A stretch of 64,000 bases of DNA, from NCBI GenBank assembly GCA_964405265.1, contig CAYONC010000004.1:62001-126000 (forward strand), given 5' to 3'. This document shows positions 53,608-62,551 of this stretch, piece by piece; positions within the stretch are counted from its first letter, which is position 1; each line of letters starts with the position of its first letter. Source of the DNA: Eshraghiella sp964405265 (GTDB lineage Bacteria; Bacillota; Clostridia; Lachnospirales; Lachnospiraceae). The position numbers were made by a program, and so were the translations under genes. The notes under the pieces were generated by a model, which saw only the letters and a program-made list of their open reading frames with translations, did no database searches and was not told the DNA's origin.

Positions 53608-53635
53608 TAACAAATGAAAAAAGGAGAGAAAATTT

Positions 53636-56600
53636 ATGCAGACAAAATCAGATTATTACTTAGGACTTGATCTTGGAACAACATCCGTAGGAAGGGCGGT
53701 AACCGATACATCCTACAACCTGCTCCGTGCAAAAGGAAAGGATTTATGGGGAATCCGTGAATTTGATGAGGCCGATACGGCAGCGGGCAGACGTACACAC
53801 AGAATAAACAGAAGGCGTCATCAGCGTGAGTCCGCACGGATCGGACTTGTGAAATCATATTTTGATGAAGAATTAAGAAAAATTGATCCCCATTTTATTG
53901 CACGTCTTGATAACAGCAAATACCATTTAGAAGATAAAGATGAAGAAGTACGATATAAATCCGGAATATTTAATGACACAAATTATACTGATGTGGATTA
54001 TTATGCCGAATATCCGACCATATTCCACCTGAGACAGACTTTATTACATAATTTTAACCCTGATAAGCATGATGCACGTTTTGTATATCTTGCAATACTG
54101 AATTTATTTAAACACAGGGGACACTTTCTAAATTCGGGACTGTCTGACAGCGAAAAAAACGCAGGTCGTAAAATAGAAACCATATACAAAGAACTGCGTC
54201 ATTCCCTATCTGAACTGCTCAATATATCACTACCGGCAGATGCAGACTGCAAAGAAATCGAAAAAATATTGTCAGATACGCATATATCCAGAACAAGAAA
54301 ATCAGAAGACTTATGTAAGCTGCTTAACACGGATAAAAAAAGTGAAAATGCAAAAATAACACAGCAGATAATAAAGGCAATATGCGGCCTTAAGTTTGAA
54401 CTAAAGAATATATTTGCTGAAGCTGCAGACACCGGGGATAATACTAAATCCTCATATTCTTTTAAAGACAATGACTATAATGAAAAAACCGATGAAATAG
54501 CCGTAATTATTGGTGAAGACAACTTTCATACACTGGAACTGATGAAAGAAATATGTGATAAAGGCACTCTTGCTACAATAATGCATGGACATGATTATCT
54601 GTCTGATGCAAGGGTTGAATCGTATAAAAAGCATAAAGAAGACTTAAAAATACTAAAATACGTTTACAAAAAATATTTTTCTTCAGACTACAATAAAATG
54701 TTCAATTCAAAAGAAACCGGTTCATACTCAGGATATGTAAAAGCCTTTAATTATCATTATGAAAAAAGCAGAAGAGGATGCAGCAAACAAAAACGTGAAG
54801 ATTTATATAAAGAAATTAAAAATAAACTTAAAACTGTTGACACTGAAGATAGGGATATAGCATATATCCTTACTGAAATTGAAAATGAGACATTTCTTCC
54901 GAAACAGCTTACTTTTGAAAACGGCATTATACCAAATCAGGTTCATTTAATGGAAATAAAAAAGATTTTGTCCAATGCCGAACCATACATGCCTTTTCTT
55001 CTTGAAAAAGATGAATCCGGTCTTACGGTATCCGAACGAATAATCGAATTATTCAGATTTCAGATTCCGTATTATATCGGCCCGGTAACAGAAAGAAGCA
55101 ATAAAAACGGCGGTAACGGCTGGGTAATAAGAAAAGATTCAGGAAAAGAATCCGGACAGATTCTGCCATGGAATATTGAAGATAAAATAGATGCCGATAA
55201 GACATCAGAAAAATTCATTGAACGTTTAATCCGCAGATGCACATATCTTAATAATGAAAAAGTATTGCCAAAGGCATCCCTTGAATATGAGGCCTTTAAA
55301 GTACTTAATGAGATTAATAATTTACGCATAGACGGAATTCGTATAGACGTATCCTTAAAACAGGATATTTACAATGAACTGTTTAAAACAGGCAAAAAAA
55401 TCACTCGAAAAAAGATATGTGAATATCTGGTTAATCGAGGAATAATAACATCTGATGCGCAGATTTCCGGTATTGATATTATGGTTAATAATTCTTTATC
55501 ATCATACGGGAAATTTAAGGGAATTTTTAACGACTCAGCAGATAATGATAATGTTAAAGCAATGACGGAAGAAATTATTAAGCTTGCAACAATTTACGGA
55601 GATTCAAAAGATCTTCTGAAGAAAAGAATAGAAGCCGCTTATGGAGACACATTAACGCCTGAACAGATAAAACGTATTCTCGGTTTCAAATTTAAAGATT
55701 GGGGGAATTTATCAAAAGAATTTTTAGAATTAAAAGGATATGATAAATCAAAGGCAGACGGAGAAGAAATTTCCCTTATCCGTGCCATGTGGAATAATAA
55801 TCTCAATATGATGGAGCTTATTAACAGTGATATGTTTACATTTAAAGAAAGGCTGCAGAAGAGTCAGAATACAGCCATTAAAACCCTGACAGAATTCAAG
55901 GCTGAAGATCTTGATGATTATTACTTTTCTGCACCTGTTAAAAGAATGGTATGGCAGACAGTGTTAATCATAAGAGAATTAGTTAATATTCTTGGAAACG
56001 AACCTAAAAAAATATTTATAGAAATGACAAGAAAACCGGAGGATGTAAAGAAAAGGACACAGACGAGAAAGCAGAAATTCCTTGAATTATATAAAAATAT
56101 CAAAGATAGTGATATCGACTGGAAAAAAGAAATAGAAAAAGCTGATGAAAATGGCACAATAAGAAGTAAAAAAATGTATCTGTATCTGACTCAGATGGGT
56201 AAATGTATGTATACCGGCAGAGACATAGCTTTAAGTGATTTATTCAATGACAATCTATATGATATTGACCATATATATCCGAGACATTTTATAAAGGATG
56301 ATAATATAGATAATAATCTTGTACTTGTCTGTAAAGAAATAAATAATCACAAGCAGGATACTTATCCTCTGGAACCGGGAATATTTTCAGATTGTAAAGA
56401 TTATTGGCGTATGCTTAAAGAAGGCAAATTTATAACCGATGAAAAATATAACCGTCTTATTGGAAGAAACGAACTCACGGATGAACAAAAAGCAGGATTC
56501 ATTGCACGTCAGCTTGTAGAAACAAGTCAGGGTACCAAGGGTATAGCTGATATCATAAAAAGCCTGCTTCCGGATACAACCATTGTATATTCAAAGGCAT

Positions 56601-57739
56601 CCACTGTATCAGATTTCAGGCAGAAATACGACCTGCCTAAAAGCCGTCTGTTAAATGAATTTCATCATGCAAATGACGCCTATCTGAATATTGTTGTCGG
56701 AAATGTATATCGTGTTAAATTTACCGACAATCCACTTAATTTTATAAAAAATGAATATAATAACGATATGCAGAAAAACCATTATAATCTTGATAAAATG
56801 TATAATTGGGATGTAATGCGCAACGGAGAAACCGCATGGATTGCCGGTAATAACGGAACAATTGCAAAAGTAAAAAACACATTAAATAAAAACACGCCCC
56901 TACTTACACGTTACAGCTTTACCGGACATGGTCAGATTGCAGACGAAACTTTATATTCAAAAGAAGCTGCCGGAAAAAAACCTGAAAATTACATACCTTT
57001 AAAATCAGGCGACTTACGGATGCACGATATGTCAAAATACGGAGGGTTCAGTTCTTTAACCACTGCATATTTCTTCCTTGTTGAACACAGAATTAAGAAT
57101 AAAACAGTACGTACTCTTGAAACCGTGCCTGTTGTTTTAAAAGATATTATAGAAGCGACACCTTCCAAACTTGAAGAATATTGCGAAAAAAATTTGGGTC
57201 TGACTGATTTTTCAATACGCATAAGAAAAATTAAGCTTCATTCACTTATAAAGATTAACGGATATTTTCTTTATTTAACGGGAAAAACAGGTGTACAACT
57301 ATCAGTAAGCAACGCAACAAGTCTCATACTTGAAAAAAAATGGACAGGCTATGTTAGGAAGCTTGAAAAATATAACGAGACAAAAATCCTTGATGATATG
57401 ATATGTACAGAAAAAAATATTGAATTATATGATATTCTTCAAGAAAAATATTTAAACGGCATATTCAGCAGAAGGCCAAATCCTATTGGAGAAAAATTAA
57501 GCAACCGTAATGAACTTTTTAAAACGCTTAAGTTGGAAGAACAGAGTCGTGTATTATATAATATATTGAAATCTGCTTCCATTACCGGTAATAATACTGA
57601 TCTATCATTGATTAATGGTAATAAAATTGACGGAAATATGGCACCAAACAAAAAAATTTCTTTAAACGCTTCTTTTTATTTAATTGACCGGTCTGTAACG
57701 GGCGTTATGGAAAGAGTCACAGATTTATTAAAAATATGA
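53636..57739 (+). CDS. cas9: CRISPR-associated endonuclease Cas9 (type II-A)
   Basis: 1367-residue RNA-guided nuclease that cuts target DNA with tracrRNA:crRNA. RuvC-I GLDLGTTSVG with D12; arginine-rich bridge helix about 48-72; helical recognition lobe; RuvC-II FIEMTRKPED with E796; HNH domain DIDHIYPRHF with H879 and probable N903 (NNHK); RuvC-III HHANDAYLN with H1010 and D1014; then the C-terminal PAM-interacting part. All nuclease residues are present. Unusual are R20 where most homologues have Trp (GRAVTD, not GWAVTD) and E-S replacing basic residues in the bridge helix (HQRESAR). AAGGAGAG precedes the ATG. Overlaps cas1 by four bases. Confidence 0.98.
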   Translation: MQTKSDYYLGLDLGTTSVGRAVTDTSYNLLRAKGKDLWGIREFDEADTAAGRRTHRINRRRHQRESARIGLVKSYFDEELRKIDPHFIARLDNSKYHLEDKDEEVRYKSGIFNDTNYTDVDYYAEYPTIFHLRQTLLHNFNPDKHDARFVYLAILNLFKHRGHFLNSGLSDSEKNAGRKIETIYKELRHSLSELLNISLPADADCKEIEKILSDTHISRTRKSEDLCKLLNTDKKSENAKITQQIIKAICGLKFELKNIFAEAADTGDNTKSSYSFKDNDYNEKTDEIAVIIGEDNFHTLELMKEICDKGTLATIMHGHDYLSDARVESYKKHKEDLKILKYVYKKYFSSDYNKMFNSKETGSYSGYVKAFNYHYEKSRRGCSKQKREDLYKEIKNKLKTVDTEDRDIAYILTEIENETFLPKQLTFENGIIPNQVHLMEIKKILSNAEPYMPFLLEKDESGLTVSERIIELFRFQIPYYIGPVTERSNKNGGNGWVIRKDSGKESGQILPWNIEDKIDADKTSEKFIERLIRRCTYLNNEKVLPKASLEYEAFKVLNEINNLRIDGIRIDVSLKQDIYNELFKTGKKITRKKICEYLVNRGIITSDAQISGIDIMVNNSLSSYGKFKGIFNDSADNDNVKAMTEEIIKLATIYGDSKDLLKKRIEAAYGDTLTPEQIKRILGFKFKDWGNLSKEFLELKGYDKSKADGEEISLIRAMWNNNLNMMELINSDMFTFKERLQKSQNTAIKTLTEFKAEDLDDYYFSAPVKRMVWQTVLIIRELVNILGNEPKKIFIEMTRKPEDVKKRTQTRKQKFLELYKNIKDSDIDWKKEIEKADENGTIRSKKMYLYLTQMGKCMYTGRDIALSDLFNDNLYDIDHIYPRHFIKDDNIDNNLVLVCKEINNHKQDTYPLEPGIFSDCKDYWRMLKEGKFITDEKYNRLIGRNELTDEQKAGFIARQLVETSQGTKGIADIIKSLLPDTTIVYSKASTVSDFRQKYDLPKSRLLNEFHHANDAYLNIVVGNVYRVKFTDNPLNFIKNEYNNDMQKNHYNLDKMYNWDVMRNGETAWIAGNNGTIAKVKNTLNKNTPLLTRYSFTGHGQIADETLYSKEAAGKKPENYIPLKSGDLRMHDMSKYGGFSSLTTAYFFLVEHRIKNKTVRTLETVPVVLKDIIEATPSKLEEYCEKNLGLTDFSIRIRKIKLHSLIKINGYFLYLTGKTGVQLSVSNATSLILEKKWTGYVRKLEKYNETKILDDMICTEKNIELYDILQEKYLNGIFSRRPNPIGEKLSNRNELFKTLKLEEQSRVLYNILKSASITGNNTDLSLINGNKIDGNMAPNKKISLNASFYLIDRSVTGVMERVTDLLKI

Positions 57740-58608
57740 GCTGGCGTACGGTAGTTATTACTAAAAGTGCCAAATTAGACTATCAGATGGGATATATGGT
57801 TATAAGAACTGATGACGTTGTTAAGATTCATACCAGTGAAATATCCATTGTTATAATTGAAACAACGTCAGTCTCACTGACAGCGGCACTTTTATGTGAA
57901 TTAAGCAAAAAGAAAGTAAAAATAATATTCTGTGATGAAAAGAGAAATCCGTCCTCTGAGCTTATACCATATTACGGAAGTCATGATACAAGCATTAAGA
58001 TAAAAAAACAGATATCATGGACAGAAGATGTCAAAACTGCCGCTTGGACGGAAATTGTGTCTGAAAAAATCAGAAATCAGGCTGAAGTATTATATATATG
58101 GAGTAAACCTGAAAGTGAAAAACTGTTACAATATGTTTCAGAAATGCAATTTGGTGATGTTACAAACAGGGAAGGTCATGCAGCAAAAGTATATTTTAAT
58201 GCTTTATTTGGCATGGATTTTACCAGAACCGATGAAAACAGCATAAATGCAGCATTAAATTATGGATACAGCCTTTTATTATCCGTCTGCAACAGAGAAA
58301 TAACCGCAAACGGATACCTAACCCAGTTAGGATTATTTCATGATAATATGTTTAACCAGTTTAATCTCGGTTCTGACTTAATGGAACCTTTCAGACCACT
58401 TGTAGACAATCTTGTTAAATCCATGATGCCTGCACAATTTGAATCAGATGAAAAAAGAGAAATTTTAATGCTTCTGCAAAAAGAAATATTTATATCCGGA
58501 AGAAAGGAAATATTAAACAATGCAATAAAAATTTACTGTAAAAGTATTTTTGATGCATTGAACGACAATGATATGTCGTTAATAAAATTTTACAGAAATG
58601 AGTTATAG
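57736..58608 (+). CDS. cas1: CRISPR-associated endonuclease Cas1 (type II)
   Basis: 290 residues, the spacer integrase. N-terminal beta-sandwich starting MSWRTVVITKSAKLDYQ, as in type II Cas1, and alpha-helical C-terminal domain with metal-binding residues E146 (NREGHAAK), H202 (LGLFHDN) and E217 (SDLMEPFRPLVD). Intact and in the standard position. ATGA overlap with cas9. Confidence 0.97.
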   Translation: MSWRTVVITKSAKLDYQMGYMVIRTDDVVKIHTSEISIVIIETTSVSLTAALLCELSKKKVKIIFCDEKRNPSSELIPYYGSHDTSIKIKKQISWTEDVKTAAWTEIVSEKIRNQAEVLYIWSKPESEKLLQYVSEMQFGDVTNREGHAAKVYFNALFGMDFTRTDENSINAALNYGYSLLLSVCNREITANGYLTQLGLFHDNMFNQFNLGSDLMEPFRPLVDNLVKSMMPAQFESDEKREILMLLQKEIFISGRKEILNNAIKIYCKSIFDALNDNDMSLIKFYRNEL

Positions 58609-58918
58609 ATATATGCGTATTATTGTTTTCTTTGATTTACCTGTTTTAACAGAAAAAAACCGCAGGGATTACAGAAATTTCAGAAAATTTCTCATAAAAT
58701 CCGGATTTTTAATGCTGCAGGAGTCCGTGTACTGTAAATTGGTTCCAAACAGTAATATAGGTGAAATTGTTGTCAGCAGCATAAAAAAGAACAAGCCTGA
58801 TAATGGCTTAGTCCAGGTCCTTTCCGTAACCGAAAAACAATTTTCAAAAATCGAATATATTGTAGGAGAGAGCAAAAATAAAGTTCTTAACAGTGCTGAG
58901 AGGCTGGTGATTATATGA
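58598..58918 (+). CDS. cas2: CRISPR-associated endoribonuclease Cas2
   Basis: 106-residue ferredoxin-fold protein that bridges two Cas1 dimers in the adaptation complex. Starts MSYRYMRIIVFFDLP, the same first six residues as S. pyogenes Cas2, which supports ATG 58598 even though it overlaps cas1 by 11 bases; D13 is the conserved aspartate. C-terminal VTEKQFSKIEYIVGE is also family-like. Confidence 0.96.
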   Translation: MSYRYMRIIVFFDLPVLTEKNRRDYRNFRKFLIKSGFLMLQESVYCKLVPNSNIGEIVVSSIKKNKPDNGLVQVLSVTEKQFSKIEYIVGESKNKVLNSAERLVII

Positions 58919-59574
58919 GAATTGTAAATACATATTATAATTGGGAATTTAAAAAAGCAGAAAATGAAATTCTTGTAATTACCATTGAAAACTCTTCGGC
59001 ATATTCACACATACTTAATGATTTATGGCTACAGTATGAGGGTGGAGACGGTTCCTTTATTTTATCAGATGATGACTGTAAGGAAATAAAATTATCCGTT
59101 AAAACCGAGTGCATATATAATCCGTTTTCAATTAATTTTAATAGCAGAAAAATTATTACAAAGCTTTACAATGAACTTAATATCCAAAGCGAAACATTCG
59201 TCATTGAAGATACCACCCGTATAAAGAGAAATCTTATTGAATATATGGATAAACTGACAGAATCAATGCCATATAACATTGCGGAGGTGACAAATATTAT
59301 TAAAGCATTTGATGTAAAAATTGATTATTCGTATGATAATTTTCTTGAAAAAATGATTAATTACATAAAAATTGTTTCCTCACTCTGCAATATTAACATT
59401 TTTATATTCAATGACATAAAGAAATATTTTTCTCCGGAAGAAATACCTTATTTGTATGAATATACAATATATAACAAATTACATTTTCTTATTTTTGAGC
59501 CGGTGCAGTCATACAAAAATAAGAATGAAAAACGCTGGATTATTGATAATGATTTATGTATAATAGAGGTATAG
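58915..59574 (+). CDS. csn2: Type II-A adaptation protein Csn2
   Basis: 219 residues, the usual size of canonical Csn2, a tetrameric ring that slides on DNA ends during spacer acquisition. The C-terminal half aligns by eye with S. pyogenes Csn2 (LEKMINYIKIVSSL, IFIFNDIKKYFSPEE, LHFLIFEPVQSY, DNDLCIIEV). Its presence, and the absence of cas4, define subtype II-A. ATGA overlap with cas2. A TATAAT at 59559-59564 inside its 3' end may be the array promoter, though no good -35 was found. Confidence 0.93.
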   Translation: MRIVNTYYNWEFKKAENEILVITIENSSAYSHILNDLWLQYEGGDGSFILSDDDCKEIKLSVKTECIYNPFSINFNSRKIITKLYNELNIQSETFVIEDTTRIKRNLIEYMDKLTESMPYNIAEVTNIIKAFDVKIDYSYDNFLEKMINYIKIVSSLCNINIFIFNDIKKYFSPEEIPYLYEYTIYNKLHFLIFEPVQSYKNKNEKRWIIDNDLCIIEV

Positions 59575-59644
59575 CTTTTACTTGTGAATTAGCAAGCGTA
59601 TTCGCAGTACGTAATGCCCGGTGATAACCTTAATTCAATTTGAG
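59575..59644 (+). promoter_or_regulatory. CRISPR leader with ATTTGAG anchoring site
   Basis: 70 bases between the csn2 stop and the first repeat. The last seven, ATTTGAG (59638-59644), are the leader-anchoring sequence known to position Cas1-Cas2 integration in type II-A. Just before it, TTAATTCAAT is identical to ten bases of the repeat. Confidence 0.85.
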
Positions 59645-60467
59645 GTTTGAGAGCTTTGTTAATTCAATAAGGAGTAAAACACGAACCTGAACCAAGTATA
59701 GGATTTGCATAGTTTGAGAGCTTTGTTAATTCAATAAGGAGTAAAACAAGTAGATATTTTGATCCGGAAGCTTTGAGTTTGAGAGCTTTGTTAATTCAAT
59801 AAGGAGTAAAACACAAGCAACCGAGGCCGTCAATCATCTTGCGTTTGAGAGCTTTGTTAATTCAATAAGGAGTAAAACTGAATTATGTTGTTGAATATAA
59901 TCCTATTGGTTTGAGAGCTTTGTTAATTCAATAAGGAGTAAAACCATCATACGCAGAAAAAAGGCACGGCGAAGTTTGAGAGCTTTGTTAATTCAATAAG
60001 GAGTAAAACAGTAAATATATATATAATAATAACGGTGTGTTTGAGAGCTTTGTTAATTCAATAAGGAGTAAAACTATTATCTGCGTAATCCATATAACTT
60101 GTCGTTTGAGAGCTTTGTTAATTCAATAAGGAGTAAAACCGAGAAAGAGTGCACGGAATACGAGGCGGGTTTGAGAGCTTTGTTAATTCAATAAGGAGTA
60201 AAACACCTTGTTCAGCTTTGGTAGTATCTTCATGTTTGAGAGCTTTGTTAATTCAATAAGGAGTAAAACTTATTATATGTCTTTAAGTGACCAATATAAG
60301 TTTGAGAGCTTTGTTAATTCAATAAGGAGTAAAACAGCAATCTTGCCCTTTTGCACTGTACATTGGTTTGAGAGCTTTGTTAATTCAATAAGGAGTAAAA
60401 CGATATATAACCGTCTGAAAGAAGAAGGTCAGTTTGAGAGCTTTGTTAATTCAATAAGGAGTAAAAT
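59645..60467 (+). CRISPR. CRISPR array, 13 repeats of 36 bp and 12 spacers
   Basis: Repeats start at 59645, 59712, 59777, 59843, 59909, 59974, 60039, 60104, 60169, 60234, 60300, 60366 and 60432. Each begins GTTTGAGAGC and ends GGAGTAAAAC; all are identical except the last, whose final C is T. Spacers are 29-31 bases and all different. The leader lies on the csn2 side and the degenerate repeat at the far end, so transcription is on the + strand, agreeing with the tracrRNA anti-repeat. Spacer targets could not be searched. Confidence 0.99.
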
Positions 60468-60491
60468 CATAGAAATAAAGAGGAATTTACC

Positions 60492-61346
60492 ATGAAAAAA
60501 ACAGCAATTATTGCAGACAGCACCTGTGATTTATCACCGGAATTAATCGAACAGTTTAATATTACAATAATACCATTACATGTACATTTGAATGAAGAAG
60601 AATATCGAGATGGTATTGACATAACACCTGACAGAATTTTTTCATGGTCTGACAGTAATAAATTAACCCCTAAAACGTCTGCATTTTCACCATATGAAGC
60701 AGAAGAGATGCTAAAAAAAATCATGAATGACAATGATGAAGTAATTGTATTCTGTATTTCAGAAGAAATGTCATCTGCAGTAAATGTAATGCGTATGACT
60801 GCCGGCCAGTCAGATTTTTCAGAGAAAATTCACGTGATTGACTCAAGAAATCTTTCAACAGGAATCGGATTACAGGTACTTGCAGCTGCAGATATGATTA
60901 ATGAAGGATTAACTGCAGTTGAAATTGTTGATAATATTTTATCGATTCAGTCAAAAGTACGTGCAAGCTTTGTTGTTGATACGTTAACTTACCTGTATCG
61001 GGGCGGACGATGCAGCGGTCTTGCCGCATTAGCCGGCGGCACTTTAAAGCTTCATCCGCATATTTCAGTAATAAATGGAGTTATGCAGTCCGGCAAAAAA
61101 TATCGTGGCAAAATGTCTAAAGTAATATACGATTACATACAGGATTTAAAACCTGATTTATTAAAAGCAAGAAAAGATCGTGTCTTTATAACACATTCAT
61201 CATGTGAACCGGAATTAATAGAAATCGCAATAAATGAATTAAATGAATTAAATTACTTTGATAAAATTTTGGAAACAAATGCAGGATGTGTAGTTTCCAG
61301 TCATTGTGGACCTGGAACGCTGGGCGTATTATTTATATCAGAATAA
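60492..61346 (+). CDS. DegV family fatty-acid-binding protein
   Basis: 284 residues. N-terminal AIIADSTCDLSPELIEQ, PLHVHLNEEEYRDGIDI and SRNLSTGIGLQV are DegV signatures; DTLTYLYRGGRCSG in the C-terminal lobe is likewise typical. DegV proteins (FakB-like) bind fatty acids and may present them to a kinase. It begins 24 bases after the last CRISPR repeat with no terminator between, so it may be co-transcribed with the array. GAGGAATTT provides the ribosome site. Confidence 0.93.
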   Translation: MKKTAIIADSTCDLSPELIEQFNITIIPLHVHLNEEEYRDGIDITPDRIFSWSDSNKLTPKTSAFSPYEAEEMLKKIMNDNDEVIVFCISEEMSSAVNVMRMTAGQSDFSEKIHVIDSRNLSTGIGLQVLAAADMINEGLTAVEIVDNILSIQSKVRASFVVDTLTYLYRGGRCSGLAALAGGTLKLHPHISVINGVMQSGKKYRGKMSKVIYDYIQDLKPDLLKARKDRVFITHSSCEPELIEIAINELNELNYFDKILETNAGCVVSSHCGPGTLGVLFISE

Positions 61347-61359
61347 ACCAATAATAATT

Positions 61360-61384
61360 CACCGCCTTATGGGCGGTGTTTTCT
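61360..61384 (+). terminator. Terminator after degV
   Basis: CACCGCC pairs with GGGCGGTG around TTAT, followed by TTTTCTT. It is the first strong terminator downstream of the CRISPR array. Confidence 0.9.
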
Positions 61385-61389
61385 TATAC

Positions 61390-61418
61390 TTGACATTTGC
61401 TTTTTTTACTGATATAAT
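61390..61418 (+). promoter_or_regulatory. Perfect promoter of the tyrosine recombinase
   Basis: TTGACA at 61390-61395, 17 bases, TATAAT at 61413-61418. The -10 box is inside the left arm of the palindrome. Confidence 0.9.
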
Positions 61419-61449
61419 TTCGTTAAACCTGAGTTTAGCGAAATTATAT
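61412..61449. repeat. 38-bp inverted repeat at the recombinase promoter
   Basis: ATATAATTTCGTTAAAC and GTTTAGCGAAATTATAT are inverted copies with one mismatch (16 of 17), separated by CTGA. It spans the -10 box to about +25. It may be an operator, a 5' UTR hairpin or a recombination site for the enzyme encoded next. Confidence 0.85.
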
Positions 61450-61484
61450 ATTGCTTCTCTTTTAACAATCCGGAGGTACTTTTT

Positions 61485-62534
61485 ATGCCTGAAATTACAT
61501 ATCATGAACAGAATAAAATAAATGCAACGTTAAAACTTCGTGAATTACAGAAAGGGCTTCCAGCCTTTCTCAGTGATTATTTTCGCGGAATTGAATATAT
61601 TAATGCACCGCGTACAAGAATTGCATATGCCATTGATTTAAAGACTTTTTTTGAATTTCTGCATGAAAATAACAGTTCCTGTAAAAATCTTGACATTCAT
61701 GATTTTCCTTTTTCAATTCTCAGCAGTTTAAAGTCATTTGATATAGAGGAATATCTCGATTATTTGAAATATTATGAAAAAGACGGTAAAAAATATACTA
61801 ATGATGAACGTGCAATTAAAAGAAAACTTTCCGCACTCCGTTCAATGTATAATTATTTTCATAAGAATAAACTTATAGACGAAAACCCTGTTTTACAGGT
61901 TAATATGCCTAAAATACACTCCAAAGCAATAATTCGTCTTGATGCTGATGAAGTTGTTAATCTCCTTGATGAAGCAGAAAGCGGAAACGGATTAACTAAA
62001 AATCAGCAGATTATGCATGAAAAACTCAAGATACGTGATTTAGCAATTCTTACTCTTCTGCTTGGCACCGGAATCCGTATTTCCGAATGTATAGGACTTG
62101 ACATAAAAGACGTGGATTTTCAAAATGAGCGTATCAAAATTGTAAGAAAAGGCGGAAATGAAGCATTTGTATATTTTGGTGATGAAGTCGCCGATGCACT
62201 TATGGATTATATGATTGAACGAAAGGCAAAAAATCCACTCGAGGGACATGAAAACGCACTGTTTCTTTCAAATCGCAATACCAGGATCACTGTGCGAAGT
62301 GTTGAACTAATGGTAAAAAAATATTCCCGTACTGCAGTACCATTAAAAAAAATCACTCCTCATAAGCTTAGAAGTACCTACGGAACATCACTTTATCAGG
62401 AAACAGGTGATATATATCTTGTAGCTGATGTACTCGGACACAACGACGTAAACACTACAAAAAAACATTATGCAGCCATTGAAGACAATCGCAGAATGAT
62501 GGCAAGAAATAAAGTAAAACTGCGCGAAAAATAA
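61485..62534 (+). CDS. XerS/XerC-like tyrosine recombinase
   Basis: 349 residues: N-terminal core-binding SAM-like domain (about 25-130) and catalytic domain (about 150-349) with R198 (GTGIRISE), K222 (VRKGGNE), H293 and R296 (HKLRSTYGT), H319 (LGHNDV) and nucleophile Y329 (KKHYAAIED). All six are present, so it should be active. Length and ECIGLDIKDV recall single-protein XerS recombinases of streptococci. No integrase-type mobile element surrounds it, which favours a chromosomal role such as dimer resolution. GGAGG precedes ATG 61485. Confidence 0.88.
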   Translation: MPEITYHEQNKINATLKLRELQKGLPAFLSDYFRGIEYINAPRTRIAYAIDLKTFFEFLHENNSSCKNLDIHDFPFSILSSLKSFDIEEYLDYLKYYEKDGKKYTNDERAIKRKLSALRSMYNYFHKNKLIDENPVLQVNMPKIHSKAIIRLDADEVVNLLDEAESGNGLTKNQQIMHEKLKIRDLAILTLLLGTGIRISECIGLDIKDVDFQNERIKIVRKGGNEAFVYFGDEVADALMDYMIERKAKNPLEGHENALFLSNRNTRITVRSVELMVKKYSRTAVPLKKITPHKLRSTYGTSLYQETGDIYLVADVLGHNDVNTTKKHYAAIEDNRRMMARNKVKLREK

Positions 62535-62551
62535 ATATACTCCCGTGCAGA

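Noticed and set aside
60208..60495. 95-codon + strand ORF with repeated FESFVNSIRSK units
   Set aside because: It is a translation of the CRISPR repeats, whose spacing is often a multiple of three; not a protein.
61485..62534. Tyrosine recombinase as integrase of a mobile element carrying the CRISPR locus
   Set aside because: No attachment-site duplication, excisionase, tRNA end or phage genes nearby; the gene resembles XerS and lies in ordinary chromosomal context.
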